Assembly: GCF_003149145.1 (NCBI RefSeq)
Contig: NZ_QGDQ01000015.1
Span: forward strand, 51,819-115,818
Source: Quadrisphaera granulorum
GTDB lineage: Bacteria > Actinomycetota > Actinomycetes > Actinomycetales > Quadrisphaeraceae
Length of the DNA stretch: 64,000 bases
Direction of reading: 5' to 3'
The notes under the pieces were generated by a model that saw nothing but the letters and a program-made list of their open reading frames with translations, searched no databases and was not told where the DNA came from. The position numbers and the translations under genes are program-made. Shown here piece after piece: positions 19,602 to 28,842 of this stretch. Position 1 is the first letter of the stretch. Every line of letters starts with the position of its first letter.

Positions 19602-20369
19602 ATGACCTCGATGAGCACCACGAGCAGCGCGCCGCGGGCCGCAGGGCCGAACGCGCGCATCGTCGTCGACGACGTCCGCATGCAGTTCGTGCTGCGCCAC
19701 AACCGCTCCCTCAAGGAGCTGGCGATGGCGATGGTGCGCGGCAAGGACCTCGGCAACACGTTCATGGCCCTGGACGGCGTCTCGCTCCAGGTCGACTCCG
19801 GCGAGACCGTCGCGCTGCTGGGCCACAACGGCTCCGGCAAGTCGACGCTGCTCAAGCTCATCTCCGGCGTCATGCACCCGACGTCGGGTTCCGTGCGGTT
19901 GCGCGGGCGGATCGCCGGGCTCATCGAGGTGGGCGCCGGCTTCCACCCCGACCTCACGGGCCGCGAGAACGTCTACCTCAACGGCGCGATCCTCGGCATG
20001 GACGAGCCGTCGATCAGGGCGCGGTTTGACGAGATCGTCGCGTTTAGCGAGATCGAGAGGTTCATCGACACCGAGGTCAAGCACTACTCCTCGGGCATGT
20101 TCCTGCGGCTGGCGTTCTCCGTGGCGGTGCACACCGACCCGGAGATCTTCCTCATCGACGAGATCCTCTCCGTCGGCGACGAGCCGTTCCAGCGCAAGTG
20201 CCTCGACAGGATCCGCGAGCTCAAGGACGAGGGCCGCACGCTCGTCGTCGTCTCCCACGACCTCAACATGGTCTCCGAGCTGTGCTCGCGCGGGATCGTG
20301 CTGCAGCGCGGCAACCAGGTCTTCGACGGCACGGCGGCCGACGCCGTCGCCCACCTGCGCTCCCTCTGA
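19602..20369 (+). CDS. wzt: ABC transporter ATP-binding subunit, Wzt-like
   Basis: 255 residues. Walker A GHNGSGKSTLLKLI, signature HYSSGMFLRLAFS, Walker B EIFLIDEILSVGDEPF and switch His VVVSHDLNMV. Family-specific MQFVLRHNRSLKELAMAMVRG and GLIEVGAGFHPDLTGRENVY mark polysaccharide/teichoic-acid type ATPases. It has no C-terminal carbohydrate-binding domain, so export should not depend on a capped glycan end. ATG 19602 has GGAG 10 nt upstream; a GTG at 19581 overlapping the wzm stop (GTGA) is an alternative and fits the coupling seen in the rest of the operon. Confidence 0.93.
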   Translation: MTSMSTTSSAPRAAGPNARIVVDDVRMQFVLRHNRSLKELAMAMVRGKDLGNTFMALDGVSLQVDSGETVALLGHNGSGKSTLLKLISGVMHPTSGSVRLRGRIAGLIEVGAGFHPDLTGRENVYLNGAILGMDEPSIRARFDEIVAFSEIERFIDTEVKHYSSGMFLRLAFSVAVHTDPEIFLIDEILSVGDEPFQRKCLDRIRELKDEGRTLVVVSHDLNMVSELCSRGIVLQRGNQVFDGTAADAVAHLRSL

Positions 20370-20381
20370 CCCCTTTTTTTT

Positions 20382-20403
20382 CGCACTTTCCGCGGCAAGT
20401 GCG
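20382..20403. repeat. Single palindrome, family R1
   Basis: CGCACTTTCCGCGGCAAGTG plus CG, preceded by a run of eight T residues. It stands 12 nt after the wzt stop and before the end of a convergent gene, a terminator-like position. Confidence 0.65.
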
Positions 20404-20423
20404 TAGAGGGGAGGGCGGCGGGG

Positions 20424-20741
20424 TCAGCAGCGCAGCGCCTCGTAGACGCGGGCCGGGCCGAGGTCACCGCGGCGCGCCCCATCGGCCACGGGGCCGACGA
20501 CGACGTCGAAGGTTCCGCCGCGTCCGTCCTCCTGGACGAGGCGGGTAAGGCGATCCACGGCGCGGCTGCGGTCAGCGGGGGCCAGGTCGGGCGTCGTCAG
20601 GGTGCGCGCCGCGGTGCAGGCCGCTGCCCACGCGTCGTCGCTGCCGTCGCCGACCGTCGCCAGAGAAGGGGCCGAGCACGCCGCGGTGCCTCCGAGGAGG
20701 ACGACGAGGACGACGGCCGCAGCGGCTGCGCGGAGCTTCAC
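20424..20741 (-). CDS. Small lipoprotein of unknown function
   Basis: 105 residues. A signal peptide with lipobox LGGTAAC (about residues 16-22) predicts lipid attachment at Cys22. The mature domain is about 80 residues, with a Cys pair (AAACTAARTL and the final Cys), GGTFDVVVGPVADG and a helical look. I do not recognise the family. It is convergent with wzt and transcribed in the same direction as the Emb gene behind it; a hairpin separates the two. Confidence 0.6.
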   Translation of the reverse strand: MKLRAAAAAVVLVVLLGGTAACSAPSLATVGDGSDDAWAAACTAARTLTTPDLAPADRSRAVDRLTRLVQEDGRGGTFDVVVGPVADGARRGDLGPARVYEALRC

Positions 20742-20845
20742 ACCCCTTCATGTCCGGACGGAGCCCGATGTCACACCTGATGGCCCGCCATTTCGCGTGA
20801 TCTGCATCACGCCTGGCGGATCCGTCGCGCAGCCGAGCGCCCCGT

Positions 20846-20873
20846 TGCGGTTCCAGGGCCCCCGGGAACCGCA
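20846..20873 (-). terminator. Hairpin after the Emb gene
   Basis: TGCGGTTCC (20846-20854) pairs with GGAACCGCA (20865-20873), extended by GGG/CCC. No T-run follows. It lies about 30 nt past the Emb stop on the minus strand and is flanked by a direct repeat GCAGCCGAGCGC. Confidence 0.5.
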
Positions 20874-20901
20874 GCCGAGCGCTTGTTTGCGGTTCGGGGC
20901 G

Positions 20902-23900
20902 TCACCCCAGCGACGGGACCGTCGGACCCTGCCAGCCCGGAGACGTCTCCGGCTCGAGAGTGAGGTCGTAGGCGGCCGCGGGGTAGGGGTACGTCATCCG
21001 CACCACCTGCCCCCACTGGTCGATGTTCTGCCGCGCGTCCTCGTAGGCGAACTCGCTGACGGGCTCGAACAGCGTGGAGGCGTCGGGCAGCGGCGCGGCG
21101 ATGCCGCCGCGGCCGTACTGCCAGATCGAGTCGTTGGTGCCCTCCAGCGCCTGCGCCCCCCACAGCACCGCGTACTCGGGCCGCTCCACGATGCCGCGGG
21201 CGATGGTCGGCTGCCGCTGGCAGCTGAACAGGTAGGTGAACTGCCACGAGACCACGGTCACGGCGTCGCGGGGGATCCAGTCCTTGAGGAGCACCGGCGG
21301 CTGCGCCACCGGCGCGGACACCGCGAGCCACCCGCCGGTGCCGCCCGAGGCGTCGCGCGCGACCAGGCGCACCGCGTCGGCGCCGCCGCGCGCGTCCTGC
21401 CCGGGCCGCAGCAGCATGATCGAGCGCCACTCAGGCGAGGTCGGGATGCCGTCGTCGATCTCCCGGGTGCGCAGTACCTCCACCGAACCATCGCCGTTTC
21501 GCTTGCCGTACTGCACCTCGAGGGAGTTGCCCAGCTCCAGGCTGCCGGCCACGGTGATGGTCACGTAGTCGTCGCGGATCGCCTCGGAGCGGCCGCTGAG
21601 GTCGTACCAGCCGGTGGTCAGCTGACCGGTGCCGTCGTCGCCGGCGCGGGTGAGGCTGCCCCAGACCTGGGTGAACGGGCCCTCACCCGGCGTCCCCGGC
21701 AGCGGGTCGCCCTGCCACCAGCCGCCGAGCGCGTCGAAGCCGTCCACCTGGGCGCGCCCCGCCGCACCCGGCAGGGACGGCAGCGGCGTCGAGCGGTCGG
21801 GGTCGGCCACCTGCACCGCGGAGGCGGCGTCGCAGCGCTCGTTGAACGGGTCGCGCAGAGCCGACGCGCCGGGGGAGTAGGTGTTCCAGGTGCCGTACGC
21901 CGTGGCCGCGAAGGTGCCGCCGAGCACCGCCGTGGTCGCCCCGAGGACGACGACGGCGGTAGCCGCCGCCCCCACCACGAGAAAGTCCGGTTGCTGCGGC
22001 GCGGTGGTGGCGGTGGCGGCCGCCTTCTCGCTCGCGCGGCGCGCTCGGTCCCGCACCACCAGGAAGGCGACGAGGACGACGACGGCGGCGACCAGCGCCC
22101 ACAGCGCGGGCGAGCTCAGCGGTCCCTTGCCGACGAGGCGGTCTTCCTGGAAGGGCATCCCGACGAGCCAGTTGTACGGCCACAGGTTGGGCCCGCGGAA
22201 CGACAGCGCGGCCATCGCGACCACCGCCGCGAGCAGCCCCAGCCGCGGCGCGAGCGCGGTGCGCGCCCACACCCGGCCCGCCACCGGCGGCCCGACGAGC
22301 ACGAGCACCACGACCAGCAGCGGCATCAGCCCCGACAGGCTGCCGAAGTGGTGCGTCCACTTGCTGGGGGTGATCCACAGGGCGAGGTAGGCCACCAGGC
22401 CGGTGATGCCGAGCGTGCCCAGCTCCGCCGGCAGCACCGCCGCGCCGGTACCGCTGGGCCCGCGGCGACGGGCGGCCGCCGTCAGGAGCAGCGCGCACAG
22501 CACCGCGAGCAGCCCGAGCAGCACGGTCGTCCGCTTGGCGTACGCGCCCATGGGGATGTTCGGGTTGAGCAGAAAGCTGTACCTGACGTACTCGTCGGTC
22601 CAGCGCAGCGGCTCCTCGATGGCCGTGAAGACGCGGCGGCCCTCGCGGTAGTCGAACAGCGTGCCGTCGGCGAAGCCGCCGGCGCTCGCCATCGCGCCCG
22701 GCGCGATGACGGCGAGTGCGCGCACCCACCCGGACACCCGGCCCACCCCGGCGGCCGCGCCCGGGCTGACCAGCGCCCACATCCGGGGCAGGTAGGCCAC
22801 CAGCGGAGCGACCGCCACCAGGCCGGTGGGGTGCGACGCGCACGAGAACGCGGCCAGCACCACGGCCACCGCCAGCGGCAGGAGGCGCCGGGACCGGAGA
22901 GCGGTGAGGACGCCGACCAGCGTCCACGCCGACAGCGCCGCCACGACGCCCTCGGGCCGCACCCCCATCACGAACGGGGCCGACGCCGCCGCGTACGCCA
23001 CCACGAGCAGCCACACCGCGCGGTGCTTCGCGCCACCGGTCTGCGTGGCGGTGCTGCCGCCGCGCCGCCACGACGGCACGAGGGGCAGCACGAGGTCGAG
23101 CGCGCGGCGCAGCGCGAACCACGTCGCCACACAGAGCAGGAACGCCGGCACCCGCAGGAACAGGGGACCGCTGCCCAGCTGCTCCCACCATGACAGCGCG
23201 TACCAGGGCCACGTCAACGGCACGAAGGACTGGTCGTACAGCTGGTAGTACTGCCCGACGAAGCCGCTGGCCGGCACGTTGCGTGCCATCGCCGCGTAGT
23301 AGCCGTCGTCGTCGGTCATGGGGGCCAGTGCCGTCCACAGCGCCAGCCCGACGACGACGGCGACGTGCGCCGTCACCGGACGCAGCGTCGACCGCCAGCG
23401 CGGCAGCACCGACGACTGCTCGAGCGTGACCGCGCCGGACCTGGCCGCCGAGCCCTCCGGTGCGGCAGCCGCCCGCGCTGCGGCGCTGGCCGCGGCATCG
23501 ACCGAGCCATTGGGGGAGTCGCCCGCGGCGGCAGGACCCGCGCGAGCCGGACGGCCTCGCCGGTCCAGCAGCCACACACCGCCGAGGAGCAGCAGGCCGC
23601 TCGCCACGAGCAGCCCCACGAGCACGAGCTTGAACGGCGTGGGGGAGCTGGCGAACTCGTCGTCCACGGCCACCTGCACCCGCAGCTGCTGCCCGGACCC
23701 GGCCGTCGCGCCGGTGACGTCGCTGACGAGGGAGTCCACGCGAGGGTGGGTGTCGTCGCGCTCGCCGACCTGCTCGCCGTCGGCCGTGACGACCAGCCGC
23801 TCGTCGCGCAGGTCGGCCACGACGTCGCAGTCACCGCTGGTGGGGACGCCGACGTCCGCCACCTGGTCACCCTCCGCGGAGAGCACCGCCCGCCCGTCGC

Positions 23901-24243
23901 GGACCTCCCAGATGAGCGACTTCTGCGTGGCCCGGGCCACGTCGGGGCGCTGGGTGGAGAACAGCACGCCGTCGGGGGTCGCCTCCGCGGACCGGAGCGC
24001 GGCGCAGTTCGCGGTGATCCGCATCGCCGAGGGCGTCTGCGCGGCGAGCACGAGGCTGCTGCTGACCGGCGCGGCCGGGTCCTGCGGCCACGACACGACG
24101 GGACGCTCGTGACGCACCGGCGCCAGAGGCAGCGCCGCAGCGCACACCAGCGCCACGAGCCCCAGCAGGGCGAGCAGCGGCAGCAGCGGGTCGAGGCGGC
24201 GGCCCGCCGTCGTCGTCGTCGGACCCCCCACTGCCTGTGCCAC
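20902..24243 (-). CDS. Arabinosyltransferase, EmbA/B/C family
   Basis: About 1113 residues, close to the 1,050-1,100 of mycobacterial Emb proteins. An N-terminal membrane helix (LLALLGLVALVCAAALPLAP) leads into the periplasmic domain with VVSWPQDPAAPVSSSLVL, then many membrane helices. The GT-C catalytic motif is PMTDDDGYYAAMARN; KWTHHFGSLSG is the conserved Emb loop. The C-terminus is a large periplasmic carbohydrate-binding module ending ASTLFEPVSEFAYEDARQN. It transfers arabinofuranose from decaprenyl-phosphoarabinose to galactan or arabinan. Only one copy is in the window. The start is uncertain: GTG 24327 and 24231 are also in frame. Confidence 0.93.
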   Translation of the reverse strand: MAQAVGGPTTTTAGRRLDPLLPLLALLGLVALVCAAALPLAPVRHERPVVSWPQDPAAPVSSSLVLAAQTPSAMRITANCAALRSAEATPDGVLFSTQRPDVARATQKSLIWEVRDGRAVLSAEGDQVADVGVPTSGDCDVVADLRDERLVVTADGEQVGERDDTHPRVDSLVSDVTGATAGSGQQLRVQVAVDDEFASSPTPFKLVLVGLLVASGLLLLGGVWLLDRRGRPARAGPAAAGDSPNGSVDAAASAAARAAAAPEGSAARSGAVTLEQSSVLPRWRSTLRPVTAHVAVVVGLALWTALAPMTDDDGYYAAMARNVPASGFVGQYYQLYDQSFVPLTWPWYALSWWEQLGSGPLFLRVPAFLLCVATWFALRRALDLVLPLVPSWRRGGSTATQTGGAKHRAVWLLVVAYAAASAPFVMGVRPEGVVAALSAWTLVGVLTALRSRRLLPLAVAVVLAAFSCASHPTGLVAVAPLVAYLPRMWALVSPGAAAGVGRVSGWVRALAVIAPGAMASAGGFADGTLFDYREGRRVFTAIEEPLRWTDEYVRYSFLLNPNIPMGAYAKRTTVLLGLLAVLCALLLTAAARRRGPSGTGAAVLPAELGTLGITGLVAYLALWITPSKWTHHFGSLSGLMPLLVVVLVLVGPPVAGRVWARTALAPRLGLLAAVVAMAALSFRGPNLWPYNWLVGMPFQEDRLVGKGPLSSPALWALVAAVVVLVAFLVVRDRARRASEKAAATATTAPQQPDFLVVGAAATAVVVLGATTAVLGGTFAATAYGTWNTYSPGASALRDPFNERCDAASAVQVADPDRSTPLPSLPGAAGRAQVDGFDALGGWWQGDPLPGTPGEGPFTQVWGSLTRAGDDGTGQLTTGWYDLSGRSEAIRDDYVTITVAGSLELGNSLEVQYGKRNGDGSVEVLRTREIDDGIPTSPEWRSIMLLRPGQDARGGADAVRLVARDASGGTGGWLAVSAPVAQPPVLLKDWIPRDAVTVVSWQFTYLFSCQRQPTIARGIVERPEYAVLWGAQALEGTNDSIWQYGRGGIAAPLPDASTLFEPVSEFAYEDARQNIDQWGQVVRMTYPYPAAAYDLTLEPETSPGWQGPTVPSLG

Positions 24244-24391
24244 GCTCCTACCGGTGACCGGCGCCACGGGCGCCAGGTGCTGTGTCGTCGGTCGATGTCC
24301 GTCGATGCTGATGCTTGAGCACGCCACGGTAACGGGCCTTCCCGTGCGGACAGGCCAGGCACGGCGGGAGCCGGTCAGGCGAGGTGGCCCG

Positions 24392-24397
24392 TAGGGT
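24392..24397 (+). promoter_or_regulatory. -10 element TAGGGT (leaderless)
   Basis: TAGGGT lies 8 nt before GTG 24406, with no ribosome-binding site between. Confidence 0.45.
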
Positions 24398-24405
24398 GGC
24401 CGCTC

Positions 24406-25659
24406 GTGCGCGGCGGCTTCCTGGGCGTGGCGGTGGCCACCGCCGTCGCCGCCGTCTTCACGCTCCTGCTCAACGCCGCCGTCTTCCGCGGATCCACCAC
24501 CGAAGCGCAGCAGGCTGCCTTCACCGTCTTCTGGTACGGCGCGCTCATCGTGAGCTTCGGGGTGTTCCTGCCGCTGGAGCAGGTGGTGTCCCGCGCAGCC
24601 TCCGAAGGGCGCCTGCGAGGCGCGACGGTGGTGCGGCCCGCGCTGGTGCTGCTCGTGGTGGCCGTGGGTGGCGTGCTGCTCGCCTCGCCCCTGCTCGGCA
24701 ACGACGCCGGCACGCGCACCTGGGTGGTTGTGGCCCTGGTGACCCTGTCGGGCATCAGCGCACTGCAGTACGCGGCGCGTGGCCTGGCCCTGGGGCGCGG
24801 CCGGATGGGTCCCTACGCCGCCGCGCTCGCGGCCGACGCGGTGCTGCGGGGCCTCGCCGCGACGCTCGTCACGGTGCTCGTCTTCCAGCCACCGGCGTGG
24901 CTGTTCGCGGTGTTCGTGCTGGCCAGCGCTCTGCTCGCGCACGTCGGCCTGCTGCTGGTGCTGCGTCGCCAGTCCGCCGGGGTGACCGCCGCATCGATCG
25001 CTGGGCCGGTCGCTGGGGGAGCTGCGGGCACGCCCATGACGCGGGCGGCGCTGACGTTGCTCGGGGCAAGCGTCGCCGGGCAGCTCCTCCTCAACGCCGG
25101 GCCGATCGCCGTCGGGCTGGAGCCGGGCAAGGAGGCCGTGATCGCCGCCTACGGTGCGGCGTTCACGCTGGCCCGGGCGCCGCTGTTCGTGGTCGTCCCC
25201 GCCCAGGCGGTGCTCGTGCCACCGCTGACGCGGATGGTTGCCGAGGGGCGCCTGCACGAGCTGCGCGTGCGGATGGCCCAGTTCTCCGCGGCAGTGGTGC
25301 TCGTCGCAGCGGTCGGTGCCGGGGTCGGGGGGCTGCTGGCGCGGCCGGCGATGGATCTCTTCACCAAGGGCCAGCTCCAGGTGCCGCCCGGGCTCATGGC
25401 GCTCATGGTCGGCGGCTGTCTCGTGCACGCCGGGCTCGTCGTGGGCACGCAGGCGCTCGTGGCCACCGGCAAGGAGCGGGCGGTGCTCACCTGCTGGATC
25501 GCAGGGCTCGTGGTGGCGGCGGCGTGGATCGCCGTGGCGCAGCTCGGGTTCGGCGTCACGGCCTCCTGGGGCGTGGCAGGCGGGTTCACCGCGGGCTCGG
25601 CGGCGGCGTGGCTGCTGTCGGTGCTGGTGCTCGTGCAGCGCCCCCACCCCCGCCCGTGA
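24406..25659 (+). CDS. Lipid-linked polysaccharide flippase-like protein (MOP superfamily)
   Basis: 417 residues with about twelve membrane helices in two similar halves, and short loops such as PLEQVVSRAASEGRLRG and VPPLTRMVAEGRLHELRVRM. The topology and the charged loops fit Wzx/MurJ-like flippases; I cannot assign the substrate. It is divergent from the Emb gene and 119 nt ahead of a GT4 gene in the same direction, so an envelope glycan or its lipid-linked precursor is likely. The GTG start is supported by TAGGGT 8 nt upstream. Confidence 0.7.
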   Translation: MRGGFLGVAVATAVAAVFTLLLNAAVFRGSTTEAQQAAFTVFWYGALIVSFGVFLPLEQVVSRAASEGRLRGATVVRPALVLLVVAVGGVLLASPLLGNDAGTRTWVVVALVTLSGISALQYAARGLALGRGRMGPYAAALAADAVLRGLAATLVTVLVFQPPAWLFAVFVLASALLAHVGLLLVLRRQSAGVTAASIAGPVAGGAAGTPMTRAALTLLGASVAGQLLLNAGPIAVGLEPGKEAVIAAYGAAFTLARAPLFVVVPAQAVLVPPLTRMVAEGRLHELRVRMAQFSAAVVLVAAVGAGVGGLLARPAMDLFTKGQLQVPPGLMALMVGGCLVHAGLVVGTQALVATGKERAVLTCWIAGLVVAAAWIAVAQLGFGVTASWGVAGGFTAGSAAAWLLSVLVLVQRPHPRP

Positions 25660-25766
25660 TCATGCACTCTGCGCGCACCTGGACTCACGACCTCCATGAG
25701 CGTCCCTCGCCCCCGCGGCAGAAGACCTCGACCGTCGTCGCTGCGGTCGCGGGCGTGCCCAGCCGC

Positions 25767-25772
25767 TAGCGT
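25767..25772 (+). promoter_or_regulatory. -10 element TAGCGT (leaderless)
   Basis: TAGCGT ends 6 nt before ATG 25779; there is no Shine-Dalgarno sequence. Confidence 0.5.
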
Positions 25773-25778
25773 GCACGA

Positions 25779-26978
25779 ATGCCCGCGTTGCCCCGAGTGT
25801 CCGTGCTGCCGCCGCCCGCCCCCGCCGGCTCGCGTCCACCGGACGTTGTCATGGGCCTCACCTACTACACGCCGTACGTCTCCGGGCTGACCAACGCCGC
25901 TCGCGACGTCGCCGAGGGCCTCGTCCGCCGCGGACGCTCCGTCACGGTGGTCACGACCCGCCATGACGACACGCTGCCCGTCGAAGAGGTCGTCAACGGC
26001 GTCCGGGTGCTGCGCGCTCCCGTCGTCGCCCGGGTCGGCAAGGGCACCATCGCCCCCGCGCTCCCGGTGTGGCTGGCGGCCGTCGCCAAGGGTGCCGGCG
26101 TGGTCAACCTCCACCTGCCGCTGCTGGAGGCCGGCGTGCTCGCGGCGGCCGCTCGCGGGGCGGGCGCGCCCGTCGTCCTGACCTACCAGTGCGACGTCGA
26201 CCTGCCGCCCGGCATCGCCGGGGAGGTGCAGAAGGTCGTCGTCGACGCCTCCTCGCGCGTCGCCATGCGCCTGGCCACCACGGTCTGCACCACCTCGATC
26301 GACTACGCCGAGCACAGCCGCCTGTTCGCGTCGATGCGCGGCAAGGTCGAGGGCATCCCCGCCGCCTGCCACGACAGGTCCGGCGGCACCCCCCGCTTCC
26401 GCGACGGTGAGGGCTTCCACGTGGGCTTCCTCGGCCGGATCGTCGAGGAGAAGGGCGTGCCGTGGCTGGTCGAGGGGTTCAGGGCTCTCGACGACGACGA
26501 CGCGCGCCTCATCATCGCTGGTGACTTCGCCAAGATCGCGGGCGGCAGCGTCATCGAGGAGGTCCGCACGGCCATCGGCGGCGACGACAGGATCCGCGTG
26601 CTCGGCTTCGTCCCGGACGAGGCGCTGCCCGACCTTTACGCCTCCATCGACGCGTTCGCGCTGCCGTCGGTCAACGCCTTCGAGGCGTTTGGCATCGTGC
26701 AGGTGGAGGCGATGATGCTGGGCGTCCCGGCGCTGGCGTCGGACCTGCCGGGTGTCCGGGTGCCGGTGCAGCGGGTGGGGGAAGGTGTCATCGTGCCGCC
26801 CCGCGACGCCCCGGCGATCACCCGCGGGCTGCAGCAGCTGCGCGACCAGCATGTCGCGGCGTCGATCGACAGGCCGGCGCTGGCGGCGCGGGCGCGGGAG
26901 ATCTACGGGGTGGAGCTCACGGTCGACGCCTACGAGCGCGTCTTCGACGCCGCCCGGGATGCAGCCAGCCGCCGCTGA
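25779..26978 (+). CDS. GT4 family glycosyltransferase
   Basis: 399 residues. GT-B fold: the N-terminal half opens MGLTYYTPYVSGLTNAARDV with the glycine-rich acceptor loop; the C-terminal half has VGFLGRIVEEKGVPWLVEGF, IRVLGFVPDEALPDLYASID and the nucleotide-binding ExxxxxxE element FEAFGIVQVEAMMLG. HLPLLEAGVLAAAAR is typical of the subgroup. Donor and acceptor are unknown; a mannosyl- or glucosyltransferase of the envelope is likely from context. The start is set by TAGCGT 6 nt upstream. It is the last gene before a repeat-rich spacer. Confidence 0.85.
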   Translation: MPALPRVSVLPPPAPAGSRPPDVVMGLTYYTPYVSGLTNAARDVAEGLVRRGRSVTVVTTRHDDTLPVEEVVNGVRVLRAPVVARVGKGTIAPALPVWLAAVAKGAGVVNLHLPLLEAGVLAAAARGAGAPVVLTYQCDVDLPPGIAGEVQKVVVDASSRVAMRLATTVCTTSIDYAEHSRLFASMRGKVEGIPAACHDRSGGTPRFRDGEGFHVGFLGRIVEEKGVPWLVEGFRALDDDDARLIIAGDFAKIAGGSVIEEVRTAIGGDDRIRVLGFVPDEALPDLYASIDAFALPSVNAFEAFGIVQVEAMMLGVPALASDLPGVRVPVQRVGEGVIVPPRDAPAITRGLQQLRDQHVAASIDRPALAARAREIYGVELTVDAYERVFDAARDAASRR

Positions 26979-26983
26979 CCCGT

Positions 26984-27027
26984 GGTGGCCACCCCATGAT
27001 CTCCGTGATCATGGACAGTCGGCCACC
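26984..27027. repeat. Inverted repeat, family R2
   Basis: Nested palindrome: outer arms GGTGGCC/GGCCACC, inner CCATGATC/GATCATGG. It starts 6 nt after the GT4 stop. Related units lie at 33089, 51679, 53264 and 63690. Confidence 0.65.
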
Positions 27028-27167
27028 TCGCTGCCGTCATGGACTTCCCAGACGCCGTGGCTGGGGTGGCCGCCGCATCAATGGGGCAATCTCGGCGGCG
27101 AAGGGGCACGCGGTGTGCCCCGGAGCCTCCCTGGAGGAAGGTGGAGCACCTGTGCACGGCGCGGAGC

Positions 27168-27211
27168 GATGATCATGGCCGGAAAGTGCTCCGGAAGTTC
27201 ATGATCACGGA
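27168..27211. repeat. Repeat, family R2 variant
   Basis: ATGATCATGGCCGGAAAGTG continuing to CATGATCACGG. Its reverse complement matches 63690-63736 over about 42 bp with few mismatches. It lies just past the end of the minus-strand UbiA gene. Confidence 0.6.
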
Positions 27212-27225
27212 CGGAGGAGGGAGGG

Positions 27226-28164
27226 TCAGGTGTAGACGCCGAGGGCGAAGGTCGCCACCCACGCCAGCGCCACCACCTGAAGCACCCGGTCACGAAGGGC
27301 GATGTCCTCCGGGGCGCCCGCGCGGCCGCCGTCCACGTCAACCGCGTACCGCAGCACCGCCAGCACGAACGGCACGATGGAGATGGCCGACCATGTCGAG
27401 CCGCCCGCGGAGACGACGGACGCGTCGCCCTCGCGGATCTCGAACGCCCACAGCGCGTATGCCGTGACCATGACGCTGGCAGCGAGGCTCCACACGAACC
27501 GCAGGTAGCTCTGTGAGTACCGCAGCAGCGACGCCCGCGTGGTGCCGCCGGCGGCCTCGGCCAGCTTCATCTCGCTGTACCGCTTGCCGGCCACCATGAA
27601 CAGCGACCCGAACGCCGTGACCAGCAGGAACCACTGCGAAAGCGTGATGCCGCTGGCCACGCCACCGGCGATGGCCCGCAGTAGGAACCCCGAGGCGACG
27701 ATGGCGATGTCGAGCACCGGCTCGTGCTTGAGGCGCACGCAGTACGCCACCTGCACGGCGAGGTAGACGCCCATGAGCACCACGAGCTCGGTGGTGGCCA
27801 GCGCCGCGACCCCCAGGGAGGCCACCGCCAGGACCACCGCGCTTGCTGCGGCTGCCGGCACCGGCACCACACCCGCGGCGATGGGGCGGTTCCGCTTGGT
27901 GGGGTGAGCGCGGTCGGCCTCGACGTCGAGGGTGTCGTTGAGGAGGTAGACCGCGGACGCAGCCAGGCAGAAGCTCACGAAGGCGAAGGCCGTCGTGCGG
28001 ATGACGTCGACGTCGGTCACGAGCCCGGCGGCCAGCGGAGCGGCCCCCACCAGTACGTTCTTCACCCACTGGCGCGGGCGCATGGTGCGCAGCACGCCGA
28101 GCGCGGCGCCCTGCGGGGTGCGGCGCACGGGGGTCTGCGCCGACAGGCGCTGGCCGGAGCTCAC
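27226..28164 (-). CDS. ubiA: Decaprenyl-phosphate phosphoribosyltransferase (UbiA family)
   Basis: 312 residues with about eight membrane helices. RPRQWVKNVLVGAAPLAAG and the Asp-rich motif NDTLDVEADRAHPTKRNRPI are diagnostic of the UbiA branch that makes decaprenyl-phosphoryl-5-phosphoribose (Rv3806c type). The second polar motif is GKRYSEMKLAEA. The reaction is the first step to decaprenyl-phosphoarabinose, the donor for the Emb enzyme in this window. GTG 28164 overlaps the stop of the PAP2 gene (GTGA), so the kinship with the mycobacterial Rv3807c-Rv3806c pair is preserved. Confidence 0.95.
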   Translation of the reverse strand: MSSGQRLSAQTPVRRTPQGAALGVLRTMRPRQWVKNVLVGAAPLAAGLVTDVDVIRTTAFAFVSFCLAASAVYLLNDTLDVEADRAHPTKRNRPIAAGVVPVPAAAASAVVLAVASLGVAALATTELVVLMGVYLAVQVAYCVRLKHEPVLDIAIVASGFLLRAIAGGVASGITLSQWFLLVTAFGSLFMVAGKRYSEMKLAEAAGGTTRASLLRYSQSYLRFVWSLAASVMVTAYALWAFEIREGDASVVSAGGSTWSAISIVPFVLAVLRYAVDVDGGRAGAPEDIALRDRVLQVVALAWVATFALGVYT

Positions 28165-28688
28165 CGAGCGCCACCCTTCGCCGCGACGAGCCGGTCGGTG
28201 ATCACGCCTGTCAGGGCGCCGACGAGGACGTCGGTGGGGAAGTGCAGCCCCAGCAGCACCCGCGAGACCCCCTGGGCGGGGACGACGACGGGGGCCAGCG
28301 GCAGGCGCAGCAGCCGGCCGTAGGCCAGCGCTGCCGCCGTCGTCGAGGCTGCGTGGGAGGAGGGGAAGCTCAGGCGGCTGGGGGAGGTGGAGCGCACCTG
28401 CACCGCGGCGTCGGCCGGTGAGCCGTTGGTCCCGGGTCGCAGGCGACGCACCACGCGCTTGAGGACGACGGTGGCCGCGTGAGCGCCGAGCACGGACACC
28501 AGAGCCCGCGTCCACTCCGGTCGGCGACCCTTGTCGAGCAGCCACCCGGCGGCGCCGATGGCCACCCAGCCGGCCGCGTGGTCACCGAAGTGCCCGAGCT
28601 GTGTGGCGGCGGCGATGACTCCCGGTTGCCGGGTCCGGCGCTGCAGGGCCACGAGCAGGGAGGTCTCGGCGCCTCTCAGCGAAAGCAT
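28161..28688 (-). CDS. PAP2 phosphatase, probable decaprenylphosphoryl-5-phosphoribose phosphatase
   Basis: 175 residues. The three PAP2 motifs are in order: KRVVRRLRPG, SRLSFPSSHAAS and SRVLLGLHFPTDVLVG, carrying the catalytic Lys/Arg, His and Arg-His-Asp. Three to four membrane helices surround them. It removes the 5-phosphate made by the coupled UbiA enzyme. ATG 28688 gives a normal family length; a longer N-terminus is open but not PAP2-like and lacks a better start. Confidence 0.88.
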   Translation of the reverse strand: MLSLRGAETSLLVALQRRTRQPGVIAAATQLGHFGDHAAGWVAIGAAGWLLDKGRRPEWTRALVSVLGAHAATVVLKRVVRRLRPGTNGSPADAAVQVRSTSPSRLSFPSSHAASTTAAALAYGRLLRLPLAPVVVPAQGVSRVLLGLHFPTDVLVGALTGVITDRLVAAKGGAR

Positions 28689-28842
28689 CTCGCGGGACGT
28701 CACGTCCTGGGACAGTACCCGGTGGGACGTGTGAGGTCCCCCGACCGGCCGGCGGCTCCAAGGCCCTGGTCGCCCAGACGAGTGACGCTCCGTGTTGACG
28801 TCGGCGGTCAAGGCTGCCTCCAGACCTGCCGAGGTGATAGCT

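Noticed and set aside
20902..25647. A single 1581-codon open frame covering the Emb gene and the region opposite the flippase gene
   Set aside because: The part beyond about 24330 is the antisense shadow of the flippase gene in GC-rich DNA; Emb-like sequence starts near 24200.
26979..27225. Possible CRISPR or tRNA in the repeat-rich spacer
   Set aside because: Repeats are unequal in length and spacing and no cloverleaf can be drawn; they belong to the R2 palindromes. No CRISPR array or tRNA was seen anywhere in the window.
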